From: CAZQXD01 sp964597315
Lineage (GTDB): Bacteria > Pseudomonadota > Gammaproteobacteria > Competibacterales > Competibacteraceae
Length of the DNA stretch: 12,174 nt
Assembly: GCA_964597315.1 (NCBI GenBank)
Contig: CAZQXD010000095.1
Span: forward strand, 1 to 12,174
Direction: 5' to 3'
The notes under the pieces are model-generated. The model made no database searches. It saw only the letters and a program-made list of their open reading frames with translations, and had not been told where the DNA came from. Made by a program: the position numbers and the translations under genes. Below are positions 1 through 6,774 of this stretch, piece by piece. The first letter of the stretch is position 1. Each line of letters begins with the position of its first letter.

Positions 1-218
1 AGTTGATTGAGCAGTAACTCCCTGCCGTCGGCGTCGCCGGTATAGACCTTGACCCGGCCCTCAAGAATTAAAAACAAGCTGTCGGAATGTTCTCCCTCGT
101 TGAACAGCACGCATTGCTTGGGATAGCGGCGCAATAGGGCATAGGCGGCGATGGCAGCCAGTTCCGACTGCGGCAGACCGGAGAATATCCCTATCGGGGC
201 CAGTAGCTGTGGGTTCAA
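1..218 (-). CDS. Cyclic-nucleotide-binding (Crp/Fnr-like) protein, N-terminal part, runs off window
   Basis: Only the first 72 codons are present; the gene continues beyond position 1. The translation begins LNPQLLAPIGIFSGLPQSEL and carries the hallmark start of a cNMP-binding beta-barrel: a helix with 'FSGLPQSELAAIA', then 'FNEGEHSDSLFLILEGRVKVY' split around residues 40-60, then a GDADGRELLLN turn typical of Crp/Fnr sensor domains. The proposed TTG start at 218 is supported by an AAGGAG ribosome site 7 bases upstream and by the conserved domain beginning right after it. It lies 22 bp downstream of maeA on the same strand, so co-transcription is likely. Whether the missing part is a DNA-binding HTH (a transcription factor) or another output domain cannot be seen. 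The ligand, if any, is unknown. Confidence 0.8.
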   Translation of the reverse strand, partial: MNPQLLAPIGIFSGLPQSELAAIAAYALLRRYPKQCVLFNEGEHSDSLFLILEGRVKVYTGDADGRELLLNQ

Positions 219-240
219 GAGGCACTCCTTGCCTTGTGGT

Positions 241-1971
241 TCAGGGATTGGACGCTTTCACAAAAGGGAGATAGCGGGGATGCCAGAACCGTGAGCGCAT
301 ATAGGCATCCAGATCGCGGCCATCCAGGTCGGTTTTTTCGGCCACGCCATCGTCCAGAGCCTGGCGGATGACCCGCGCCGCCACCCTGATGCTGACTTCT
401 TGGAGTTCACTGACCGGTGGATAGACTCGACCGACCTCCAAGTGGTGAGCGGCTGTGTAACCCGCCAGGGCATAGGCCGCCTCCAGCACCATGGCGTCGG
501 TGATTCGGCGGCACTCGGCCAATATGGACCCGAAGCCCAACCCCGGGAAGATAAAGGCGTTATTGCCCTGACCCACGGGATGGTCCTGGCCGTCCAGGGC
601 CACATCGGGGAAGGGACTGCCGGTGGCCACGATAGCCCGGCCTTCGCTCCAGGCCAGCACATCCTGGGGCAGCGCCTCCGAGGCAGAGGTGGGGTTAGAC
701 AGGGGAAAGATCACCGGGCGCACACAGTTGCGACACATGGCCGTCACCACCGGCTGATTGAAGGCGCCGCTCTGGCCACTCAAGCCCAGCAACATGGTGA
801 TTCCAGCATTTTCAATCACTTCCAGCAGAGACGGCGCCGGTCCCACGATCCGCCAATCGGCGACAGCCTCGGCGCTCTGGGCGTAGGGCTGTTTGTAGGG
901 GTCCAGAACCCGCCCCTCCACCAGCAGCCCCTTGGAATCGATCACATATACTCGGGCGCGGGCCTGCTCCGGGCAAAGGCCCTCGCGAATCAGGCCCTGG
1001 GTGATGGCCCAGGCCACTCCGACCCCGCCAGCGCCGGCGCCGAACACCACGATTCGCTGGTCTGGTAAGGACTCATGCTTGAGCCGACAAGCGGACAGCA
1101 CGCCGGCCAGGGCCACCGCCCCGGTACCCTGGATGTCATCGTTGAAAGACGGCACCTGCTCCCGGTACCGGTCCAGCACGGTGAACGCCACCTCCTTGGA
1201 CAGGTCCTCCCACTGAATCACCGCCCGAGGCCAGCGCCGGTGTACGGTTTCCACGAATTTATCCAGCAGCGCGTAATAGGCTTCGCCGCGCAACCGACGT
1301 TGGCGCACCCCCAGATAAAAGGGGTCCTCCAACAATTCCAGCCGATCGGTGCCCACGTCCAGTTTCACCGGCATGGTGTGGAAAGGACTCACTCCACCAC
1401 CGACGGTATACAAGGCCAGCTTACCAATGGCGATGGCCAGCCCCCCGTAGCCCTGGTCGCCGATGCCAAGAATGGCCGACGAATCGGTGGCCACGATCAT
1501 TCGCACGTCGTTCCAGGGGAAGTTGTCCACCACCTGGCCGGCCCGTTCGATATTCAGAGGTGAAAAAGACAGGCCCCGGGGATTCTGGTAAAGGTGGCTG
1601 TACTGCTGCACCGCCTGTCCCACTGTGGGGGTGTAGACAATGGGCATCATTTCTTCCAGGTGCCCACCCAGGAGGGCGTAGAACAGAATTTCCTGACGCT
1701 CCTGCAAGGCCCGCAGGTATTGGTATTTGGACAGGGGGTCCGGTTCCCGCAGATAGCCCCGGTAGACCCGCTCCAACTGCTGCTCCAGGGTGTTGACCTG
1801 GGGAGGCAGCAAACCGTCCAAACCCAAGGCTTCGCGCTCTTCGTAGGTAAAGGCCAGCCCTTTATTGCTCAACACCAGCCGCAGCAGGGCGATTCCCTCC
1901 AGATAAACCTCCATGTACTCCTGTCCATGCTGATCTTTTTTGATATCGAAATAGGGGCTGACGCGGGCCAT
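241..1971 (-). CDS. maeA: NAD-type malic enzyme (oxaloacetate-decarboxylating malate dehydrogenase)
   Basis: Converts L-malate to pyruvate and CO2 with reduction of NAD(P)+, linking the TCA cycle to pyruvate in the cytoplasm. From the ATG at 1971 the protein has 576 residues, close to E. coli MaeA (565). Visible motifs: IVYTPTVG at 111-118 with the catalytic Tyr113, ATDSSAILGIGDQG at 161-174, GIGDQGYGGLAIAIGKLALY with catalytic Lys184, metal-binding Glu255/Asp256 (QWED) and Asp279 (FNDDIQGT), the Rossmann glycine motif GAGAGGVG at 311-318 followed by VIDSKGL (Asp345, usual in NAD-preferring members), PLSNPTS at 423-429 and NNAFIFPGLGFG near 470-481. The ATG at 1971 has AAGGA 8 bases upstream and leaves about 20 residues before the conserved part. 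The frame stays open for 91 more codons, to a TTG at 2244 and an ATG at 2232 (see findings), so a longer form cannot be excluded. Function is near certain; NAD versus NADP use is inferred. Confidence 0.96.
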   Translation of the reverse strand: MARVSPYFDIKKDQHGQEYMEVYLEGIALLRLVLSNKGLAFTYEEREALGLDGLLPPQVNTLEQQLERVYRGYLREPDPLSKYQYLRALQERQEILFYALLGGHLEEMMPIVYTPTVGQAVQQYSHLYQNPRGLSFSPLNIERAGQVVDNFPWNDVRMIVATDSSAILGIGDQGYGGLAIAIGKLALYTVGGGVSPFHTMPVKLDVGTDRLELLEDPFYLGVRQRRLRGEAYYALLDKFVETVHRRWPRAVIQWEDLSKEVAFTVLDRYREQVPSFNDDIQGTGAVALAGVLSACRLKHESLPDQRIVVFGAGAGGVGVAWAITQGLIREGLCPEQARARVYVIDSKGLLVEGRVLDPYKQPYAQSAEAVADWRIVGPAPSLLEVIENAGITMLLGLSGQSGAFNQPVVTAMCRNCVRPVIFPLSNPTSASEALPQDVLAWSEGRAIVATGSPFPDVALDGQDHPVGQGNNAFIFPGLGFGSILAECRRITDAMVLEAAYALAGYTAAHHLEVGRVYPPVSELQEVSIRVAARVIRQALDDGVAEKTDLDGRDLDAYMRSRFWHPRYLPFVKASNP

Positions 1972-2395
1972 GAGTGGAATCCTTGGGGGTTGTCGTGCGT
2001 TGACCACTTTAGTACCTCCAGCCTCCAATACACAATCGCCCGCTCCGGCTCGGGTCATGGGGACACTCACACCCCGGCGCGCTGCCTGCCTGTCCTGGGG
2101 CGGGTGGGCCAAATGTTTCCCCATCTTTATTAATCCTAGGGCGTGCCCAAGGGCGATTGAATTAGACCGACCGCCCATGGCGCCAGAATCTGTTAGACCG
2201 GCCTGAAATGACGAGCCGGAATAGCCAACCATTCGTTTCTCCAATGTTTATTATAAACCTCGATCACCACTGAGGCTTGCCTGAATGATGCTTTGACGTT
2301 CATTTTTACGCTTGAAAAACAAGGAAAATTAACGCATTCCATTGACTAGCATCCATCCGGGGAGAAAATGCGTAATTTAAAAATATACCTCCACG
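1972..2395. other. 424-bp divergent intergenic region / maeA leader
   Basis: Lies between maeA (minus) and the small secreted protein (plus). The maeA frame is open without a stop from 1971 back to 2244. The part from about 2245 to 2395 is AT-richer than the genes around it and holds the best promoter-like element, a minus-strand TATAAT at 2250-2255. An ATG at 2232 (minus) preceded by GGAG at 6 bases is in frame with maeA. On the plus strand a GGGGAG-ATG pair at 2362-2370 opens a 66-codon frame that I do not accept as a gene. No recognisable riboswitch was found by eye. Confidence 0.5.
2250..2255 (-). promoter_or_regulatory. Candidate -10 box (TATAAT) for maeA
   Basis: A perfect TATAAT on the minus strand within AT-rich sequence. 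No good -35 box is visible 16-18 bases upstream. If used, transcription would start near 2243, giving a leader of roughly 270 nt before the 1971 start codon, or an almost leaderless message for the ATG at 2232. Confidence 0.35.
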
Positions 2396-2665
2396 ATGGT
2401 CAGGCGTCATATGCAACAGGGTGGCCTATTACTTCTAATCGGCTTTCTAATCAGCCCCTCTTTAGGGGCGGAGCCTTTCAACAATCGCGGCGTACTCTGG
2501 GAAAAAGTCGCCCCGGCTGGGACACACAAACCCCGTGTGCCGGTCAAACCCGATCTATCGGGCTTTAATCGGAGAGGGGTAGATTGGGTGGTGGTAGCGC
2601 CGGTGGGCAGCCAACGCCTGCGGCCCCAGGTCCGGGCCAGACCCGAAGCTTATCAGCGGCGTTGA
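2396..2665 (+). CDS. Small secreted protein with a twofold 29-residue repeat
   Basis: No family recognised. The 89-residue protein (or 84 residues from the second ATG at 2411, which has AGG 6 bases upstream) starts with a signal peptide: a charged start, a hydrophobic core GGLLLLIGFLIS and a likely cleavage after SLGA (about residue 25). The mature part contains two copies of one unit: F28-NNRGVLWEKVAPAG...RVPV and F57-NRRGVDWVVVAPVG...RPQV, period 29, with 12 of 23 aligned residues identical (F-N-x-R-G-V-x-W-x-x-V-A-P-x-G). The DNA of the two copies has diverged much more than the protein, which argues for a real, selected coding sequence. The mature protein is strongly basic and ends RPEAYQRR. 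It converges on the TPR gene with 17 bp between stops. A periplasmic or secreted location is inferred; no function can be assigned. Confidence 0.65.
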   Translation: MVRRHMQQGGLLLLIGFLISPSLGAEPFNNRGVLWEKVAPAGTHKPRVPVKPDLSGFNRRGVDWVVVAPVGSQRLRPQVRARPEAYQRR

Positions 2666-2682
2666 CGGGCAGCGTGGACGCT

Positions 2683-3231
2683 TTAGATAGTCTCGTTTCG
2701 CAACGAGGCCCGCAAACCCTCGGCGTGAGCGCGGGCCGACGGGGCCTGGGGATGGATTTTCAGAACCTCCTCGAAGGCCCGCAATGCCCCCAACGGGTCT
2801 CCCAAGGCCATAAAAATCAGCCCCATGCCGGACAGGGCGCCGAAATGACGGGGTTCCAGCTCCAGAGTGTGCCGAATATCGAGAATAGAAGCTGGGTAGT
2901 TGTCCATCAGATAATATACTGTGGCCCGTTTGTTCCAGCCTTCGGCGAAATCGGGGGCCAGTTCCACCACCTTATCGAACAGGGCCAAGGCAACCTCCAG
3001 ATCCCGCCCGGCCATGGCCCGGATACCGTGAGTCATGAGCCTGTCCACCTCATCCTGGTCGCTGTCGATCCAGATTCGCCAGATTCGCGACTCCAGGGCC
3101 TGGGCATCCCGGGGGGTGGACGCCGTACGCAGTTCGGCAAACAATGGTATTAAGCGGGCGTCGTCCTGATCCCCTCGGACCACCCCCGCCCCCGTCAGGA
3201 CCAACACCAACAATAACATTAGGGTACGCAT
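2683..3231 (-). CDS. Exported tetratricopeptide-repeat protein
   Basis: 182 residues from the ATG at 3231, which has GAGG 8 bases upstream; the frame extends upstream but that part lacks conservation-like features. Residues 1-20 form a signal peptide (MRTLMLLLVLVLTGAGVVRG) with no lipobox cysteine. The mature part begins with a helical stretch containing LESRIWRIWIDSDQDEVDRLM, followed by TPR-like helices at about 64-96 (GIRAMAGRDLEVALALFDKVVELAP), 97-128 (AEGWNKRATVYYLMDNYPAS) and 130-162 (GALSGMGLIFMALGDPLGAL). The NKRATVYYLM and EPRHFGALSG-GL blocks match a widespread proteobacterial family of small periplasmic TPR proteins of unknown role, presumably protein-protein interaction scaffolds. 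It is divergent from ltaE across about 119 bp. Assignment as an exported TPR protein is secure; function is unknown. Confidence 0.85.
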   Translation of the reverse strand: MRTLMLLLVLVLTGAGVVRGDQDDARLIPLFAELRTASTPRDAQALESRIWRIWIDSDQDEVDRLMTHGIRAMAGRDLEVALALFDKVVELAPDFAEGWNKRATVYYLMDNYPASILDIRHTLELEPRHFGALSGMGLIFMALGDPLGALRAFEEVLKIHPQAPSARAHAEGLRASLRNETI

Positions 3232-3298
3232 TGATTTGACCTCATCGGCGGCGGGATGCCTGGGGAACGCCGGGTCGGGGTCGGCAAGCGTTCCGCTA

Positions 3299-3317
3299 CC
3301 GTGTATAGACAACACGG
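3299..3317. promoter_or_regulatory. Inverted repeat CCGTGT-N7-ACACGG between divergent genes
   Basis: Perfect 6-bp arms (3299-3304 and 3312-3317) around a 7-base AT-rich centre (ATAGACA), in the short gap between the divergent TPR gene and ltaE. The plus-strand centre contains a TATAGA that could serve as a -10 for ltaE. It could be an operator or a small hairpin; nothing identifies the binding protein. Confidence 0.3.
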
Positions 3318-3350
3318 CGGTCGGGTTTTTCCCACACTAGGGTGAGTGCC

Positions 3351-4379
3351 ATGAGAATCATTGATTTGCGTAGCGATACGGTCACCCGCCCTACGGCGGC
3401 CATGCGCGCCGCCATGGTCTCGGCGGAAGTCGGGGACGATGTTTATGGGGAGGATCCCTCGGTCAAGCGCCTGGAGGCGATGATAGCGGACCTGGCGGAC
3501 AAGGAAGCTGCGGTTTTCGCGGCCAGCGGCACCCAAAGCAATCTGATGGCCTTATTGACCCATTGCCAACGGGGAGACGAGTACTTGGCGGGTCAGCAGA
3601 CCCATGTCTATCAATATGAAGGCGGCGGAGCGGCCGTGCTAGGGGGCATCCAGCCCCAACCCCTGGATATGGAGGCGGACGGCAGCCTGAACCTGGAGAG
3701 ACTGGCCCAAGCGATCAAGCCCGATGACATTCACTTTACCCGCACGCGCTTGTTGTGCCTGGAAAACACCTTCGGCGGCAATGTATTGCCTTTAAACTAT
3801 CTGGCCAAGGCTCATCGGTTCACCCGGGAGCGCGGCCTGGCCCTACACCTGGACGGCGCGCGGGTGTTCAATGCTGCGGTAAAGCTTGGGGCGCCCCTTG
3901 GGGACATTACCCGCTATGCCGATAGCGTCTCCATCTGCCTGTCCAAGGGGCTTGGAGCGCCAGTAGGCACGGTCCTGTGTGGGACTAGCGCGTTTATCAC
4001 CCAAGCTCGGCGGTGGCGTAAGGTATTGGGAGGCGGTATGCGCCAGGCGGGTATTCTGGCCGCCGCCGGTATCCATGCCCTGGAGAATCACGTGGCGCGG
4101 CTGGCCGAAGACCACGCCAATGCCCGCAATCTGGCCGAGGGTCTGGCCCGGGTCCGAGCCCTTGGGGTGAACCCGGACGCCGTGCAGACCAATATGGTCA
4201 TCGCCCGACCAGACCCCAAGCTACTGCCGACCCTGGCCGAGTTTCTCGCCCGACACGGGGTGCTGATCCGCACCCGGGACCCGGTGCTGAGGTTGGTGGT
4301 CCACCTGGATGTCTCGGAGCATGACGTACTCACCGCCATCCAGGCGTTTCGGGAGTTTTACGCCCGCCGCCGCTCATAG
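3351..4379 (+). CDS. ltaE: Low-specificity L-threonine aldolase
   Basis: PLP enzyme that cleaves L-threonine or L-allo-threonine to glycine and acetaldehyde (and related beta-hydroxy amino acids), cytoplasmic. From the ATG at 3351 it has 342 residues (E. coli LtaE 333). Visible family features: N-terminal IDLRSDTVTRPT, GDDVYGEDP at 28-36, AVFAASGTQSN at 54-64, the QQTHVYQYE block with His85, LENTFGGNVLPL at 137-147, LHLDGARVFNA at 165-175 (Asp168 and Arg171), the PLP-lysine motif SICLSKGLGAPVG with Lys199, and the KVLGGGMRQAG block at 224-234. A GTG at 3342 is in frame three codons upstream, but the ATG has a better-placed AGGGTGAG. It is the first gene of a three-gene run with fucA (11 bp gap) and the glycosylase. 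Function is secure. Confidence 0.95.
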   Translation: MRIIDLRSDTVTRPTAAMRAAMVSAEVGDDVYGEDPSVKRLEAMIADLADKEAAVFAASGTQSNLMALLTHCQRGDEYLAGQQTHVYQYEGGGAAVLGGIQPQPLDMEADGSLNLERLAQAIKPDDIHFTRTRLLCLENTFGGNVLPLNYLAKAHRFTRERGLALHLDGARVFNAAVKLGAPLGDITRYADSVSICLSKGLGAPVGTVLCGTSAFITQARRWRKVLGGGMRQAGILAAAGIHALENHVARLAEDHANARNLAEGLARVRALGVNPDAVQTNMVIARPDPKLLPTLAEFLARHGVLIRTRDPVLRLVVHLDVSEHDVLTAIQAFREFYARRRS

Positions 4380-4390
4380 GTAAATCCCTT

Positions 4391-5035
4391 ATGGACCACC
4401 GCGACCTGCGCCGCGCCATGATTCGGACCTGTCTGGAAATGAACCGGTTGGGTCTGAACCAAGGCAGCTCCGGCAATGTCTCGACCCGCTTGCCCGGGGG
4501 GCTGCTGATTACACCGTCGGGGATGCCCTACCCCAATCTCCAACCCGAAGATCTGGTGGTGATGGACCTTGACGGAACGGTTGCCCCCGGCCAACGGCAA
4601 CCATCCAGCGAATGGCGTTTTCACCGGGATATCTACGCCACCCGACCCGAGGCCGGGACGGTGATCCATGCCCACGCCATGTTTTGCACCACCTTGGCCT
4701 GTCTAGGGCGGGACATTCCGGCATTTCATTACATGGTAGCGGTGGCTGGCGGCGATTCCATACGTTGCGCTCCCTATGCCACCTTCGGCACCCAGGCCCT
4801 GTCCGATTACGCCTTGGCCGCTCTAGTGGACCGCTGGGCCTGTCTACTGGCCAACCATGGCATGCTGGCCCTGTGGCCAAACCTAGACGGCGCTCTGGCC
4901 TTGGCCCTGGAGGTGGAAACCCTGGCGGCCCAGTACTGGCGCGCCCTGCAAATTGGCCAACCCGCGTTGCTGGACGCTGCTGAAATGGCCCGGGTGCTGG
5001 AGAAGTTCAAAACCTATGGTAAACAGGAGGATTGA
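4391..5035 (+). CDS. fucA: Class II aldolase, L-fuculose-phosphate aldolase type
   Basis: Zinc-dependent aldolase; the E. coli homologue splits L-fuculose 1-phosphate into DHAP and L-lactaldehyde. The 214-residue length matches E. coli FucA (215) and key residues fall at the same positions plus one: the phosphate loop LNQGSSGNVS at 22-31, SSEWRFH with catalytic Glu74, zinc ligands His93 and His95 (VIHAHAM), Tyr114 in IPAFHYM, CAPYATFGT at 126-134, third zinc ligand His156 (LANHGML), and C-terminal VLEKFKTYG at 202-210. The ribosome site (AGG) overlaps the ltaE stop. The stop codon is directly followed by the ATG of the next gene, so the three genes are probably one operon. No fucose isomerase, kinase or transporter is nearby, so the physiological substrate is uncertain; 5-deoxyribulose 1-phosphate (deoxyadenosine salvage) is an alternative known for such aldolases. 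Confidence 0.88.
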   Translation: MDHRDLRRAMIRTCLEMNRLGLNQGSSGNVSTRLPGGLLITPSGMPYPNLQPEDLVVMDLDGTVAPGQRQPSSEWRFHRDIYATRPEAGTVIHAHAMFCTTLACLGRDIPAFHYMVAVAGGDSIRCAPYATFGTQALSDYALAALVDRWACLLANHGMLALWPNLDGALALALEVETLAAQYWRALQIGQPALLDAAEMARVLEKFKTYGKQED

Positions 5036-5686
5036 ATGGGTCTGCAATACGATCCTGGACAGGCCATGGCCGCCTTGGCCACCACCGACCCGGTGATGGC
5101 CGAACTGATGGACCGGGCTGGACCTTTCACCCTGACGCCCGAGACACCCCTGAGCCCGTTTCAGGCCCTGCTCCGGTCCATCGTCTATCAGCAGCTTTCG
5201 GGACGGGCGGCGGCCACCATCCTGGGCCGAGTGCTGGCCTTGCTGCCGGACGAACGCCATGGGCCGGAAGGGCTGCTGGCCCTACCCGAGGAGGCTCTGC
5301 GCGGGGCCGGCCTGTCCCGGGCCAAGACCACCGCCGCCCGAGACCTGGCCGAGCGCACCTTGGACGGCACGGTGCCCTCCTTGGCAGAGTTGCATCGCCT
5401 GGATGACGAGACCATCGTGGAGCGGCTCACTGCGGTGCGGGGGGTGGGACGCTGGACAGTGGAAATGCTGTTGATCTTCCGGCTGGGCCGACCCGACGTG
5501 CTGCCAGTGACCGACCTGGGGGTGCGCAAGGGTTTCCAACTGACCTACGGCGGCGCGGCCCTGCCTGCTCCCAGGGCGCTACTGGACCACGGGGAGCGCT
5601 GGCGGCCTTACCGCTCGGTGGCGGCGTGGTATCTCTGGCGGGCCGTGGATATGCCCTTGCCGCTGACCACGACAACCCCGGATTAG
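5036..5686 (+). CDS. DNA-3-methyladenine glycosylase II family (HhH-GPD base-excision repair)
   Basis: Removes alkylated purines such as 3-methyladenine from DNA, starting base-excision repair. The 216-residue protein is a HhH-GPD domain without the extra N-terminal domain of E. coli AlkA (282 residues). Visible: FQALLRSIVYQQLSGRAAATI at about 42-62 (split here: the core IVYQQLS is typical), GLSRAKTTAARDLA at 92-105, the helix-hairpin-helix LTAVRGVGRWTVEML at 131-145 and the catalytic aspartate Asp160 in PVTDLGVRKG. No Cys4 iron-sulfur loop follows, which separates it from Nth/MutY. The ATG directly follows the fucA stop with AGGAGG 5 bases upstream, so it is translated from the same message. 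Linkage of a repair enzyme to two aldolases may be chance or reflect aldehyde/alkylation stress. The family is secure; naming it alkA is avoided because of the shorter architecture. Confidence 0.9.
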   Translation: MGLQYDPGQAMAALATTDPVMAELMDRAGPFTLTPETPLSPFQALLRSIVYQQLSGRAAATILGRVLALLPDERHGPEGLLALPEEALRGAGLSRAKTTAARDLAERTLDGTVPSLAELHRLDDETIVERLTAVRGVGRWTVEMLLIFRLGRPDVLPVTDLGVRKGFQLTYGGAALPAPRALLDHGERWRPYRSVAAWYLWRAVDMPLPLTTTTPD

Positions 5687-5758
5687 GGCGGCGCTTCCAA
5701 GCGCGCCTCCTGAAAAGTGTATTTCAACCGACTGGTCTCCAGACATTCCGGTGGCTTA

Positions 5759-5788
5759 GGCGCGAAGCGGCCATGCCCGGTTCGCGCC
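5759..5788. terminator. Bidirectional hairpin between convergent genes
   Basis: Perfect 8-bp arms GGCGCGAA (5759-5766) and TTCGCGCC (5781-5788), with three more pairs possible inside the loop. It lies 72 bases after the glycosylase stop and 23 bases after the stop of the convergent minus-strand gene. There is no clear U-tract on either side, so it may end transcripts with help from Rho or act as a 3'-end stabiliser. Confidence 0.5.
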
Positions 5789-5811
5789 AAGCTGAAACCC
5801 CTATGGCAGGA

Positions 5812-6774
5812 TTACGCCCGCTGACGCCAAAGCCCTAATCCCAACAAGCCCAGTCCATACAGCAGCAGGCTGGCGGGTGCGGGCACAGCCGCAGGCGCCG
5901 CTCCAGTCAGCAGGGGCGAGGGCGCGGTTTGAGAGGCGCTCGCCGCATCCCCGGGAACGGTTTGCGTTTGCGGATCGGACAAAAGTTCTTTGACGCCCAG
6001 GTTCAACACGGCGTCCAGAACGTCATCGCCGAGGGTTTGAATGGTCTCGCCGACCTGGGAACCGGGGACCGGGGGCGCGGCGTTGGCGATGGGGTTTCCC
6101 CTCCCGGGGGGGGTGTCGAGAGGAGTAGCCTCCGGTTTCCGTCCTTGGGACGTCGGCGAACCATTCGCCGGGTTCTGTTGCTCCGGCGAGGCCGGTTCAT
6201 TGAACTGCTTTGGCGCCTCCACTGGGCCTTGGCCAGAACCGCCCGGACCCCGAAACCTAGGTGCCCGATAATACCGCACCCCATTGGCTGGTCCTCCGGC
6301 AACCCAGGCAGGGATTCCGACGTTGGCCGGTTGATCGTTTGGCTCCGCCTCGGCGTTGGCAGCCGACTCCTCCTGCCCCCCTTGGCCGACAAGCGAACTT
6401 TGGGTTACCGATGGCAGCCGGTATTCGGCAATGCTGGGTTTCAGGCTACCGGTCTGACCGCCACTGTCCTGCGCTCCACCGCTGATACCGCGAAAGACCG
6501 GCAAAAAATTCCCGACCCCGCTCCCGGAACCATGACTATAGACCGCAGCGTAGGCTTGGGTGAACCGGCCTACCCCAGCCGTTGACCCGGCGCCATGGCC
6601 GCTGGCCGCCCAGGGTGCGCCACCTCCGCCGGCTAATAAGCCGGTTGGCGCCATGCACATGCGTTGTACGGAAACATAGCCTGTTGATGGCTCGGCCACG
6701 GCTACGGCCATGCCGTCCAGTAGTAGCAGACTGGTGATAATCGGAATGCCCCAGGTTATTTGACGAGTTTTCAT
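5812..6774 (-). CDS. Exported Gly/Pro-rich protein with VPxP/PEP-CTERM-like sorting tail
   Basis: No catalytic domain recognised. The 320-residue protein starts at the ATG at 6774 (GGGAAG ribosome site 6 bases upstream; an in-frame ATG further up at 6825 lacks support). Residues 1-28 are a signal peptide ending AVAVA. The body is low-complexity, rich in Gly, Ala, Pro, Ser, Gln and Asn, with one short ordered-looking stretch near 245-265 (GETIQTLGDDVLDAVLNLG). The last 24 residues form a tripartite tail: VPAPAS, then a hydrophobic helix LLLYGLGLLGLGLW, then RQRA. This is the layout of PEP-CTERM or VPLPA-CTERM sorting signals, which exosortases process in exopolysaccharide-producing Gram-negative bacteria. 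The Glu of PEP is replaced by Ala, so it is a variant. It is likely an envelope, matrix or extracellular protein; no exosortase gene is in the window. Confidence 0.75.
   Translation of the reverse strand: MKTRQITWGIPIITSLLLLDGMAVAVAEPSTGYVSVQRMCMAPTGLLAGGGGAPWAASGHGAGSTAGVGRFTQAYAAVYSHGSGSGVGNFLPVFRGISGGAQDSGGQTGSLKPSIAEYRLPSVTQSSLVGQGGQEESAANAEAEPNDQPANVGIPAWVAGGPANGVRYYRAPRFRGPGGSGQGPVEAPKQFNEPASPEQQNPANGSPTSQGRKPEATPLDTPPGRGNPIANAAPPVPGSQVGETIQTLGDDVLDAVLNLGVKELLSDPQTQTVPGDAASASQTAPSPLLTGAAPAAVPAPASLLLYGLGLLGLGLWRQRA

Noticed and set aside
400..2133. Several plus-strand ORFs of 78-222 codons opposite maeA
   Set aside because: They are antisense shadows of a clearly conserved malic enzyme; no ribosome sites and no recognisable protein features.
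2368..2568. 66-codon ORF with a good GGGGAG-ATG start overlapping the small secreted protein
   Set aside because: Its translation has no domain, signal or repeat, while the overlapping frame has a signal peptide and a twofold protein repeat. The ribosome site may be coincidental.
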